The translations under genes were made by a program, and so were the position numbers. DNA of 64,000 bases from Allium sativum (lineage: Eukaryota; Streptophyta; Magnoliopsida; Asparagales; Amaryllidaceae). Within the stretch, counting starts at the first letter, position 1, and each line of letters begins with the position of its first letter. The stretch is from positions 761,743,603 through 761,807,602 of the forward strand of contig CM060922.1 of assembly GCA_030737875.1 (NCBI GenBank), in the 5' to 3' direction. Of this stretch, positions 1 through 9,629 are shown in pieces. Under the pieces are notes generated by a model. It made no database searches. It was not told the DNA's origin and worked only from the letters and a program-made list of their open reading frames with translations.

Positions 1-1060
1 AAACAGAAAGCATACCTTGAATGACGACATTCTTTCCCTTCTCCGCCGCAGTTGGGGCATTCGACGAAGAAGGAATAACATTAAGAGCATATGCTTTCAC
101 CATTTGCTTTTCCTTAGGGGGCTGTGGACACTTGTCCTTGTGATGTCCCATTTGGCCACAGTTGAAGCACTTCCTATCCGCTGGCTTGGCCCGACAATTA
201 CTAGCATAATGGCCCTTCTTACCACAGCTGAAGCACTCCACATCTTGCTTATTCTTTTTCTTCTGGCCATCCTTAGCCTGATTCTGCTTTCTCTTATTCT
301 GGGAACCACCTTTGCCTCCACCACTAGCTTGTGGCTTTGGCTCATCTGCGGATGCAACCTTAGTCTTCGGCTTAGGGTAGAGACTTTCTGACCTTAACGC
401 TTTCCCCACAATCGATTCAAACGTCTCATCGATGTGGTTAATAAGTTTTTCCCCCAAGTACTGATCCAAACCAGTTATGAATTTCTCATTCTTTTTCTCG
501 GCAGTATCTATAAGAGATAACCCATATTTTGACAAAGTGTCAAATTCAGCAATATACTCCGAGACAGCCCTGCCATTCTGCTTGAGCTCCAAGAATTTCT
601 TAAACAACATTGACTTCTGAGCAGTTGGAATGAACTTCTCACTAAAGAGAGCCTTAAACTGCTCCCAAGTAATCTGGTCTTCGGGAGTAGCTGCCTTTAT
701 AGCATTCCACCAATTCATTGCCCGCCCTTGCAGCTGACGGGACGCTAGCTTTCTCTTCATCGCATCCTCGATACCCAAATCCTCGAAGATACGTTCGCAA
801 CTATCCACCCAATCCTGAACATCCGTAGCCGACTCCGTTCCATGGAACGGCTTCCCACCAAGGCTAGTATAATCCTTATTCAGCTTGGCGAAGTCGACTC
901 TTGGTGCCTGCACTATTGGACCACCACCAATTCCACCATTGGGAGCTGCCCTCTGTACATCTCTAAGCATCTCTCTCATGAGGTCAGTAAACATCGTCCT
1001 CATGTCAGCAGCATTCCCATTATTGGCTCCCCTACCAGCACCTCTAGTATATCGGCTCAT
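1..1060 (-). CDS. gag: Gag polyprotein of element A, N-terminal 353 codons (partial)
   Basis: Structural protein of a Ty3/gypsy retrotransposon; it forms the virus-like particle and packages the RNA. The frame starts with ATG at 1060 on the minus strand (MSRYTRGAG...) and stays open to the window edge. Residues about 75-190 form a retrotransposon-gag domain, including the typical tract RAMNWWNAI. A basic K/Q-rich linker follows, then two CCHC zinc knuckles: C276-C279-H284-C289 and C298-C301-H306-C311. After the knuckles the chain runs into the expected gag-protease junction. The start is supported by a 3' splice-acceptor-like tract (TTTCCTTTTTCAG) 8 nt upstream and by the lack of any better upstream ATG in frame. 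No stop or frameshift is seen. Confidence 0.9.
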   Translation of the reverse strand, partial: MSRYTRGAGRGANNGNAADMRTMFTDLMREMLRDVQRAAPNGGIGGGPIVQAPRVDFAKLNKDYTSLGGKPFHGTESATDVQDWVDSCERIFEDLGIEDAMKRKLASRQLQGRAMNWWNAIKAATPEDQITWEQFKALFSEKFIPTAQKSMLFKKFLELKQNGRAVSEYIAEFDTLSKYGLSLIDTAEKKNEKFITGLDQYLGEKLINHIDETFESIVGKALRSESLYPKPKTKVASADEPKPQASGGGKGGSQNKRKQNQAKDGQKKKNKQDVECFSCGKKGHYASNCRAKPADRKCFNCGQMGHHKDKCPQPPKEKQMVKAYALNVIPSSSNAPTAAEKGKNVVIQGMLSV

Positions 1061-1176
1061 CGTCAATCTGAAAAAGGAAACGATTAACGACTCCATAGTG
1101 GTGCTAGTGCAGTACGACTTCATCCTTATAATACTAATAGTATATATATATAGCTTTTAAAAACCAAAGTAATCAC

Positions 1177-1188
1177 AAATACGCTCTC
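1177..1188 (-). promoter_or_regulatory. Leader box AAATACGCTCTC in element A (possible packaging signal)
   Basis: It lies about 60 nt inside the primer-binding site. The same box, with slight variation, is found at the same place in the non-coding elements B (9528-9539), C (22530-22543) and D (34149-34160). I did not see it in the leader of E. A cis-acting signal retained in elements without genes is a natural candidate for RNA packaging or dimerisation; that function is inferred. Confidence 0.45.
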
Positions 1189-1246
1189 TTGTATACGTAT
1201 ATTATCTCTCCCTGATGACTTCCCTAGGTTAACTACGCAACCTAGA

Positions 1247-1258
1247 GCTCTGATACCA
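1247..1258 (-). other. Primer-binding site of element A (initiator tRNA-Met)
   Basis: On the minus strand this reads TGGTATCAGAGC, the complement of the 3' end of plant initiator tRNA-Met. It begins two bases after the end of the 5' LTR, as expected for the minus-strand DNA primer. Confidence 0.92.
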
Positions 1259-2359
1259 AATGAGACAGCCCGCCCCGCACCAGCCTGCATTTCCTCCGGA
1301 AGTGCGCTGTACACATGCCCGACTAGCACGGAACGGTCGTCAAGGAAAGGAAAGAAAGGAATGAACTAATCAAGGAACCTGTAGAATGTCTCACAGCGCA
1401 TGGAATAAAATACAATAATAACATACTTGACATAAAACAGGTGAGACAGTGCATAAGCTGATAACTAAAATCAACATCAATCATCAAAGCAGCGGAAATC
1501 CAAATACAGCTTATTACAAATTTCCAAATTTACTGTCTCTAAACAAAAGAAAGCTAAAGTAGAAGATACACCAACAATGCCCAAGCAGTGATCTTCAACA
1601 ACACAGGGAGAATATTATGTATATAGTACGTGGAAGCCTCCTGCTCGTCTCCGGATCATCTACCCGTGCATCACCAGCTAACCTGTCTCTAGTCTGCTCG
1701 TGTGAGCACCCAGAGTAATAAGAGGAGACATAAAACTCTGGGTCAGACATAAAGCCTGGTATGAGCGATAAGCATCTAAACAGAATGATAACAAGTATAC
1801 TAAACCATACCTGAACCTGAACCTGCAACCAAAGAGTTAGTACCGCATACCGTACAATACTCTAAGGTGCCATAAAAATAGTGTAAGAATACGGGGGTGG
1901 GGTGTGCATGTCACAATGATAGCAAACAAATCATCCATAGCAACCATCCTCACATCTCTCACTCAGTGCGTAAAGCGTACGACATCTACCACTTTGGAAC
2001 ACTAGACAAACCGAGGTAACGACGAATCCCGACTTGTAGAAACCCTGCTATGACCAAGCTAAACATATGGAGTCATGACCAAACATTTCAATGACCCACT
2101 TCATTGGTTGTAGCCCTTGGTCCTACCTATGCCATAATGGCCCTGAATCCGCCTTCGTCCCTCCTACCATAGTGGTCCAAAGCTATAGACGTCGATAACT
2201 CCTTGGCACGCGTCCCGCAGCAAAGCCCAACCATGAAGTGAACTCGTTGATCCCCATCTGAATCTTAAGCTCTAACTTCTCATTTGGACTTCCTTTGCAT
2301 CTCGGGTTTGGTCGAATTGGAGTGGGTCTTCAGAAAAGTTGTCGTGCAGTAGCAGCTCT

Positions 2360-2520
2360 AGAATTCGGTTCGGTTCGGTAGTCATCACCCTCGTCGGTTC
2401 GGTTCGGGTCGGTGGTCATCTCTTCATTCGGTTCGGGTCGGATATCCTACTTTGGGTCGGGTCGGTGTCCTCCGGGTCGGGTCAGTGCCCTCCTCCGGGT
2501 CGGGTCGGGTTGCTTTCTTC
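2360..2520. repeat. Degenerate GC-rich GGTTCGG/GGGTCGG repeat in LTR A
   Basis: Short units of 6-12 bp built from GTTCGG and GGGTCGG are repeated many times, and a shorter echo occurs near 2650-2790. It lies in the R/U5 part of the LTR, inside the predicted intron. On the transcript it would read as a run of CCGACC and CGAACC. No function is known to me. Confidence 0.75.
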
Positions 2521-3439
2521 CTTCCAAACTTCTTCGATCAGCTCCCTCTTTTCCATCCACTCCGATCCGATCTGATCCCTTCACCTTCTCCCGCTGTAGC
2601 TTTCCATTCTTAGATCGATCCGTTCTGGTCTCCACTATTCTTCCGATCCGATCCCCTTGTCCACTTCAAATCTAAGCAAACGGCCTTCCTTCTCGCCAAG
2701 TCCCCTGTGTGCCAAACTCCGGTTCGGGTCGGGTTTCTTGCCCAGTTCACATTTCCGATCCGAGCCCCCCCATCCAATCCGATCCGGTTAGGAACCTGCA
2801 CATTTCTGCAACTTTCCAACGAGCTTTCTACGCCATTCGACGACGTTTTCGAGCAATTTAACTATTCTAATCAATCATAAAACATACCATAGAGTCATAG
2901 CAACATGTAATAGCAACCACAAACAGCAAACAACAATTCAAATGAATCAAAAGGGATCAAAAGTGACTAAAACTTCATATTTTCCCATAGTCCCTCTTAA
3001 TCATGTTTAAGTACATACTTAGTAAAACTTAACCAAATCGTCTAAATTTTATAACAGAGGCATGAAATATTATTTAAGAATTTCTAAACATTTTTCCAGA
3101 ATTTATTGGTGTATAAATTCGCTAATCTTCACTAATTACCCTTAATTAACTGTAATTAGTGTCAAAACGATGCTATCACTCACCTTGGCCACAACTAAAA
3201 CCCCAAAACTGAAATATTCTCTGATTTGGCGCTGTTCCCAATCTTACACAGCAGCTCTACCTCGGTTCTCGTGCTAATACTCCTTGATTTGATGTTTGTT
3301 AAGCCTAATCTTCAATTAGAAAGTGATTTTTGGGTGTTTTAGAGAGATTTAGAGAGTGGAGGCCATGGCTAGGTCAAGAGGAATGAAAGTGGCGGCTGGA
3401 AAATGTCTAAAGAAATGTTTTCTAACCCTAATCAGCCCC

Positions 3440-3445
3440 TATATA
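3440..3445 (-). promoter_or_regulatory. TATA box of LTR A
   Basis: The minus strand reads GGGGTATATAGGGGC, about 390 bp inside the upstream edge of the LTR. It is followed by a pyrimidine-rich leader typical of plant transcripts. The next 250 nt contain one tiny reading frame (ATG GCC TCC ACT CTC TAA) and then the splice donor at 3183. The start site is expected near 3410. Confidence 0.6.
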
Positions 3446-5061
3446 CCCCTAAACCCGAAATTCCCCTTGGGCTTAGCTGTTAATCACCCGGTTAAGCCCA
3501 ATTAAGCTGTCTTTCACCATCTGAAACTTGTTTCAGCCAAATCTCCCAAACGGTAAGTCCGTTTGGCTAATGTGACCACTCTACGGAAAGATAAACCATC
3601 ATCCGGAGCCAATGGAAGTGGTTTCAGGTAAAAATTCATTTCCAGTCAAAAGTTATGGCCAAAACAGTGCCAACTAGGGGTAAAATGGTCATTTAAAAAT
3701 CGGGAAAAATCATGAACATGGGAAATGACCACAATAGTCGTCTCCCAAAGTTACATGACCATACGACTTCGTATGTGAAAGAAATAAATATCCTATGATC
3801 CTATGATGCGTAGAATGCGGGTCGTTACAAGAACATACATCATCATCAGAGTAACACGAAACTCACAGCGGAACGAACAATATATAATAGATACATAACT
3901 TTGAAATAAAACTAGTATATGTATACTGTAACATTATCAGAGTACAACACTTACAACACAGCAGAAATAACAATAGCTATATAATCCTGAAGCCTCCTGC
4001 TCCAAGCTCTCGGCATCTGTAAAATCCTGACTACTTGCCCATACAAAATTGGACACCCAAGAGTTTAGGTAAAACAAAACAAAATAAACTCTGGGTCAGT
4101 CATGTGACTGGTGTGAGTAAACTCAAATTATTTGATTTAACTTTCAAAAATCTTTTTGAACAAAGGATAATCGTAAGACCGATCCACACATAAACACAGA
4201 TGGTTTTTACCTTACGATAACCCAAAATATTTTTCTAAAACGATACTTGTCTGATATTATAATAATGCCAGATCAAGTAAATAGAAATCTAGCAGAAACG
4301 CTTTCATCTCTCGTTCTACATATATAATATACAATCAAAACCATGGGCTCTTATTGGGTAATTGATTTCCAACAATGACAAGGTATGGAACCACCTTCCG
4401 ATCAGTGTACTCTAGAAGCGATACACTGGAGTTCAACAAGAACATCTTGTAACTCGGCCACACATGACCGACCATTCATTTCGCTTGAATGTTCCGAATA
4501 TATTATCACCTTATGGTTGGTATTCCAACATAACCGTTCCCGGGAGATAAAGGAGCGAAAGAAGTAACAAATATGAATATTCTCTAGATGGTGACAATAT
4601 ACCCTAATTGGGTGCGGCCCACTTAGCCATGCTACCTGCCCGATTTCTGTCATTTCCCAGTTGATGAGGCTTGAGGTCATAACGTATCTTTTAACAGATC
4701 ACTTCTTCATTTACTTTGTATGCCACATCGTCATACCTGTCAAATCATAAATTGATTTCCCCAAAAATACCACGGGTATAAGCTAAGAGAAACGAATTCC
4801 TCCGCCACCAACGTAAATACGTTTGAAACGATCAACTTACGCGATCTTCCAGACATACTCTGTCAGACATTCGTCCATTCAAGTTGTCCTAAGACTGGAC
4901 AACCCGAAGGCACTATTCTGTAAACAGGATAGCCCTTGCATAACTCTGTCTTCAATTATCTTCATCATATTTGATTCGCAACGCTAATGCCATACGGAGT
5001 GGTTTTCAGATAATATCTCTGATCCCGGTCTCTCCGTTTTGACAACGGAAATGGTTAAAAA

Positions 5062-5091
5062 CTTTGATAGTCGGTGATTTAACTATTAAAG
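5062..5091. other. Conserved hairpin CTTTGATAGT/ACTATTAAAG in LTR B (copy 1)
   Basis: A 10-bp stem (one G-T type pair) closes a 10-nt loop, CGGTGATTTA. The same stem and loop occur at 11013-11042 (B, copy 2), 13320-13347 and 24173-24199 (C) and 54472-54503 (F). It follows a conserved block containing GATCCCGGTCTYTCC. It lies in the R/U5 part of each LTR. Confidence 0.7.
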
Positions 5092-7077
5092 AAAAAAATG
5101 TGTGCAAACAACGATATTATTTCCAGATGGGAATTCTATCGATCAATCATCGATCAACATTTATTCATTTACCTATTTCTCGTTTCCATATACTCATCAA
5201 ATCCTTATTTTCTAATTTTAGAAAATATACGTTATTAACTTTGGAAAACGTTTCCATTTCTGATTCATGCATCACTATCTTCTCACATATATCAGTGTCT
5301 AACTGTAATCTAGTAAGAGAACAACCCCTTACGTATTAACCCCGAAGGCCGAAACCAACATCAGATCAATACCCAGACTGCTATTCAATTAAACTAATCT
5401 CCAATCAGTTTCTAATTCCTGTAATTCCTTTTAAATTCCTAATTCAAACCCCAAATTCCTTTATGATATTTTATTTGCAAAATATTTACTTTAATCTAAC
5501 CTTTCACATAGAATGTGAATAATATTTCTTTATATAATTCTATTTGTTTTCCAAATAATTTCTTTTATAATTCTATTTATTTCCTATAAATATTTCCCTT
5601 TTCAATATCATATTTATTCTATACAAAACCTTTTATATAATTCTATTCAGTTTATATAAATCTTTTTATATAATTCTATTTACTTTCTAACTAATAATTA
5701 TATTTATTTTCCAAATAAATATTTCCTTTTATAATTATATTTTCCAAAATTTGTTTTCCAAATAATTTCTTTTATTCTATTCATTTCCTATAAATATTTC
5801 CCTTTTACATTACAGTATTTCATACGGTATTTAAAATGCCAATTAACCAGACCAGTGTCATCATAATCAATCACAGATTACGTACCACATCATATATCAC
5901 AATATATGAAAACAAACAGTATTATAAATATTGAGGAATCCAGTTGGATCCCTCCAACCTATTTCCCTGCATCCACAGATGTTAAACAATATAAATAACA
6001 TCGATTTCATTTCAATATGAAATATTCTGATAAACAGAATCAATGCTTGATTAACGATTTATATATATATCGTTATCTATAATTTCAACCAATATATCAC
6101 CAATTCAACCAAACAATCAACACACAGCAATCAATCATCATTTATCAACACTAGATTCTACTTAAAAAATATAAACTGTATAGAGTTAGTGAGATTTACT
6201 CACATTGGACGATCATCATTAAATAACGATAATTATCGCTTGATTCAGACTGACAATTTATTTTGCTATAAATTGTAACGAGCTCCCATTCACTCCCAGA
6301 CAGTTCCATGTTGTAGCCACCATCCATACGATCCTAACGGATCTTGTTTTGTTGAAAACCGATATCGTATGACAAAGTTATTTAATTCCGAAGTTTATAC
6401 ACATTTAAATTGAAATTAAACTAAATATTATTTAAATATGGGCCTTAGTCTTTTTATTCCGGCCCACCTCACCTTTCAAAGACCACACCCGCCATCCTCA
6501 TCTTCCCCAAACAGAATATCACGACTCCAATATTTTCCTCCGCCATTTTAAAAATCCAGACGCTGCGTTCTCCCTCCCCATATACTCGAATCAAACATCG
6601 CCATAACCAACGTTTTCCTCTTTGCATAAGGCTCACCCTCATCATCTTCAGCTCAAGCTCGCACCAACTAAACCAGGTCCGTCAAACGACTTCATCACTA
6701 CATATCCCAGCCATCTCACGACACACATATCCACCGACCCCCTCAAAATCATCACAATACGAACTAAATCCTACCCCGAATACAAATCCAACTTCGAACT
6801 GCATCGATACCCCTTCGTTGCCAAGAAATTCTCAGCCCTGGGCTTCTGTACAAAACAGGCAGCGAATGAAATAAGCACCGAACCCAACAAAACCACCACC
6901 AGATTGAAGAGGATCTCTCCAGGATTCGAAATATATATAAATATCGATTTATAGAATTTTTTTGGTTTTCATTTGATTTTTGAAAGATGGTTTTTCCACG
7001 TCGAAGGAGGAAAAGAAAGCGACGGATTTTTATTAACCAGTGAATGAATGAATTTAGGGTTAAACGATGTTAAGAGG

Positions 7078-7085
7078 TTTATATA
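7078..7085 (-). promoter_or_regulatory. TATA box of LTR B, left copy
   Basis: The minus strand reads CTCCTATATAAACC, followed about 35 nt later by a leader-like stretch (AACCCTAAATTC...). It lies about 1070 bp inside the upstream LTR edge. The second LTR keeps it at 53189-53196. Confidence 0.6.
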
Positions 7086-8151
7086 GGAGAAGAATATTTT
7101 TTTTTATTCGGTTATTATATTAATTTATATTATCACGCTGCTTGTATTTGTCCTTAAAAATCCCTATGATCGCACATGATATCCAAAAATTACGAAAATG
7201 GACATGCGGCTACAGTTCGACATTACGGACCTAACAAAACTGGTTTCGTCGAATTCCGAGTCCATTTGCTCACACATCATATTTTTAAAGTCAAATTATT
7301 GACAGTTTTTCACATTAAAAATCCGTACGGCCACACACTGGCTCCAAAAATAAAAAAACTTGAAATCTAACAATAATTCAATATTACGGATCCAATAAAA
7401 TTAGTTTCGTCGAAAACGGAGTTTGTTTGCAAAACTAGCTATTTTTAAAGCTCTAAATAACCCATTTAAATATATAAATATATTTAAAAATAATTAGATT
7501 AAACATTTAAAAATAAATATTATCGTATATATTCACAATAGTATATCATACAGCTCGAATTGGATTTATAACTCGATATTCAAATCCCGGTTTGAATCGA
7601 TATTCAATTTATATTGAAAAATCCATTTATAATATATATAAATCGTTATAAATTATAAAGGAATTCCATAGCGACTTTTTGAAAATTTGATTTGGACATA
7701 AATCAAAATCTACACAATGAAATCCCGAATTTTCTCTTTCATTAGAAAAATATACTTCACCAGCTCCGAACGTTTCTTGTTTCACAGAAATCCGATTTAA
7801 AACGGATTCTGTATATTCAACTGAAGTTCGAATTACCAAATTACGAACTGCAGCGCCATTTCGAGCTCGATTATAATTATAATATAATTATACGTTCAAC
7901 TATCGTTTATATAATATACTTGTTAATATAATTCAACTCTAAACTGAAATATATATTGTAAATGATCCAATTCACACATATTGTGAATTCCCTTATTTCC
8001 AACTATTTCGAAAATTAAATATAATATTATATTATGTATATTAATTAAATATTCAATATTATTTAATTAAACAACCATTTATATCTCTACATCACTATTT
8101 AAATAATTAAATAAATTAATTATTATACTGTTAAAAATACGGGACGTTACA

Positions 8152-8187
8152 TTCTTCCCCCCTTAAAATAATTTCGTCTTCGAAATT
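8152..8187 (-). other. Polypurine tract and adjacent hairpin of element B
   Basis: The plus strand shows TTCTTCCCCCCTTA directly after the LTR, a polypurine tract on the element strand. Bases 8170-8187 form a perfect stem, AATTTCG/CGAAATT, with a 4-nt loop. Equivalent hairpins lie at 21590-21607 (C), 32261-32278 (D, different bases but still paired) and 43890-43905 (E). Confidence 0.75.
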
Positions 8188-9527
8188 GCTAAGGTCGAAA
8201 ACAAACCCTTATTAACTGGTTAAAAATTATTTGTTCACTTCTTAACTTCAGTTTAAACTAAACCAATTTAATTTCAATTAAATATTTATTCATTCCTACT
8301 AATGAAAATTTTCAAAAATCCTGAAAATTTTCTAACACCTTAACTTTTCGAAAAATTTCGTCAGCACCTCCTTTGTACTAGTCAATAACTCAAACTCCAA
8401 CTCGCCTCTCTAGGCCTTCTTTAACCCAAAAGAAAATCATATAGCCAAGAGGCTTTCCAAATCGGCTCATCAAATCTCAAACCCATATATAAGATAAACT
8501 GGTACCTTTTTGTCGGGCATATCAATATATCCTTTCCATGTGTTACCAGTTCTGCATATACCAATGTCATCCCAATCATTCGGTTATACCCAAGCCAAAT
8601 TCTATTCTTAACTCAGATTCCATTTTTAATTTCAACTCTTAACTTACCAGTCAAATTCCATTTTGGATTATCTCTAATCCAATCTAATTCGATACTTTCT
8701 ATCTCAATTCATTTTCCACTTAACTGGTTTCAATTCAATTTCTATTGGCTTTTACAAATTTACATTTAATTTGTTTTAATTCAAACAATCTGTTTCTGGG
8801 AGTTTTTAAACAGCTTAGATTTTTCCAAAAATCAAAATATTCATTTGGAATATCAAAACAACTTGTTTTCTCAAAACAATTCAAAAACAAAAACTTTGGT
8901 AGTAATCCGTCACTTACAACTTGAAAATGAACACCGATGATGTCATGATCATCATCAGAATCTATTTTCCAGCTATCGAAGTGAGTTTAATACTATATCA
9001 CTTTCAAAATCATTTCTAAACACTTTCATTTTGAAATCCATTTCAAAATATCCTTTTCAATGCTTGTAACAAATTTAAAATCTCCCAGGATTTTAAAATT
9101 CACATATATTTAACCCAGATTCATTTACAAACACTTTTATATCCTTCTAGGGTTTTAATTCCAATTCTGATTTAAATTCAAATTTAATTCATCTGATTTC
9201 ACGTATTTCACTTATATGAATTCTGATTGGCTATTTACATAACAATTTCACATTTTATAATCTTATTCGATTATAATCACAACCAACACATCCAATATAC
9301 TATAATACTTTAAAAACCTATACCTTTTTTATATCAAAATATAATTTAGATAAAATTATTTCATTTACCCTCTTTTCAAAACATACTGTGTCGGTTCATC
9401 GTATTCGAGTATTTATAAACCCCTACCGATATAGTGGATCAAACTGATTGATCCGAACTCATAAACAACTCAACCAATAAATCTCCACAATATAAAACTA
9501 TTTTTATATCAAATAACAAATACGTGC

Positions 9528-9539
9528 TCATATATACAC
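9528..9539 (-). promoter_or_regulatory. Leader box AAATACGTGCTC in element B
   Basis: Counterpart of the box at 1177-1188 in A, about 80 nt inside the primer-binding site. Just next to it, at about 9552-9580, is a second stretch shared with C and D that reads CTAGGGTATT...CCCATCTCT on the plus strand. Confidence 0.45.
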
Positions 9540-9616
9540 TCAACTAAATCTAGGGTATTGTTAAGCCCATCTCTACTATGTCACGCCACAGAGGCAAGTT
9601 AATCAATTAACCTTCA

Positions 9617-9628
9617 GCTCTGATACCA
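9617..9628 (-). other. Primer-binding site of element B (initiator tRNA-Met)
   Basis: The minus strand reads TGGTATCAGAGC, starting one base after the 5' LTR of B. Confidence 0.92.
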
Positions 9629-9629
9629 C

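Larger units (their letters stand above)
1068..3183 (-). other. Predicted leader intron of element A, from LTR to gag
   Basis: The donor is AAG|GTGAGT, with its first intron base at 3183. The acceptor is a pyrimidine tract ending in TTTTTCAG, with its last intron base at 1068, 8 nt before the gag ATG. A branch-point-like TTAAT lies about 20 nt upstream of the acceptor. The 2116-nt intron would remove most of the LTR and the primer-binding site. Exon 1 would be roughly 225 nt, counted from just below the TATA box at 3440. This is inferred from splice consensus; the same arrangement is seen in element E. Confidence 0.6.
1..3829 (-). mobile_element. Ty3/gypsy LTR retrotransposon A, 5' part only (cut by window edge)
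   Basis: Reading on the minus strand, the order is 5' LTR (1261-3829), primer-binding site (1247-1258), a short leader and an open gag frame that runs off the window at base 1. The protease-RT-integrase part and the 3' LTR lie outside. The element interrupts the 3' LTR of element B. The sequence after 3829 (AGAAC, then ATACATC) continues exactly as the uninterrupted B copy does at 9776, so AGAAC is the likely target-site duplication. The gag frame has no stop in 353 codons, so the copy is probably not old. The gag type and two zinc knuckles suit a plant chromovirus-like lineage; the clade cannot be fixed without RT. Confidence 0.88.
1261..3829 (-). repeat. 5' LTR of element A (2569 bp)
   Basis: On the plus strand it begins TGAGACAGCCC next to the primer-binding site and ends GGGTCGTTACA at the junction with element B. 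On the minus strand the order is U3 (3829 to about 3440), TATA box, a short exon-like leader, splice donor, then a long R/U5. R/U5 contains a degenerate GGTTCGGGTCGG repeat (about 2360-2520 and 2650-2790), the hairpin at 1744-1758 and the CAGCGGAA motif at 1490-1497. The short reading frames inside it look fortuitous. Confidence 0.85.
3830..8151 (-). repeat. 3' LTR of non-autonomous element B (broken by element A)
   Basis: It matches 9781-11794 and 52176-54162 over nearly its whole length. The missing first ~150 bp (seen at 9630-9780) lie left of the window, beyond element A. The right end is GGGACGTTACA. Inside on the minus strand: U3 with two copies of a GTTTCGTCGAAAAC motif (7215-7270, 7380-7440), a TATA box, a GC-rich exon-like stretch (about 6430-7050), a donor-like GTGAGT at 6203, and several hairpins. 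There is no credible gene: the 110-codon frame at 6622-6954 lies antisense to the transcript and is not kept open in the other copy. Confidence 0.85.
8152..9629 (-). mobile_element. Internal domain of element B: 1.48 kb, non-coding
   Basis: The interior lies between the two B LTRs. It is AT-rich with no gag or pol reading frame and no recognisable protein remnant. At its left end is a purine tract on the minus strand (TAAGGGGGGAAGAA) for plus-strand priming, preceded by the hairpin 8170-8187. At its right end is the primer-binding site. A palindrome-rich stretch (GATGATGTCATGATCATC, about 8936-8955) has a counterpart in D near 33895. B therefore has LTRs three times longer than its interior, the arrangement of LARD-type non-autonomous elements. 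Confidence 0.85.

Noticed and set aside
17..391. 124-codon plus-strand frame at the left edge
   Set aside because: It is the antisense of the gag zinc-knuckle region of element A, which is open on the minus strand and has the family motifs.
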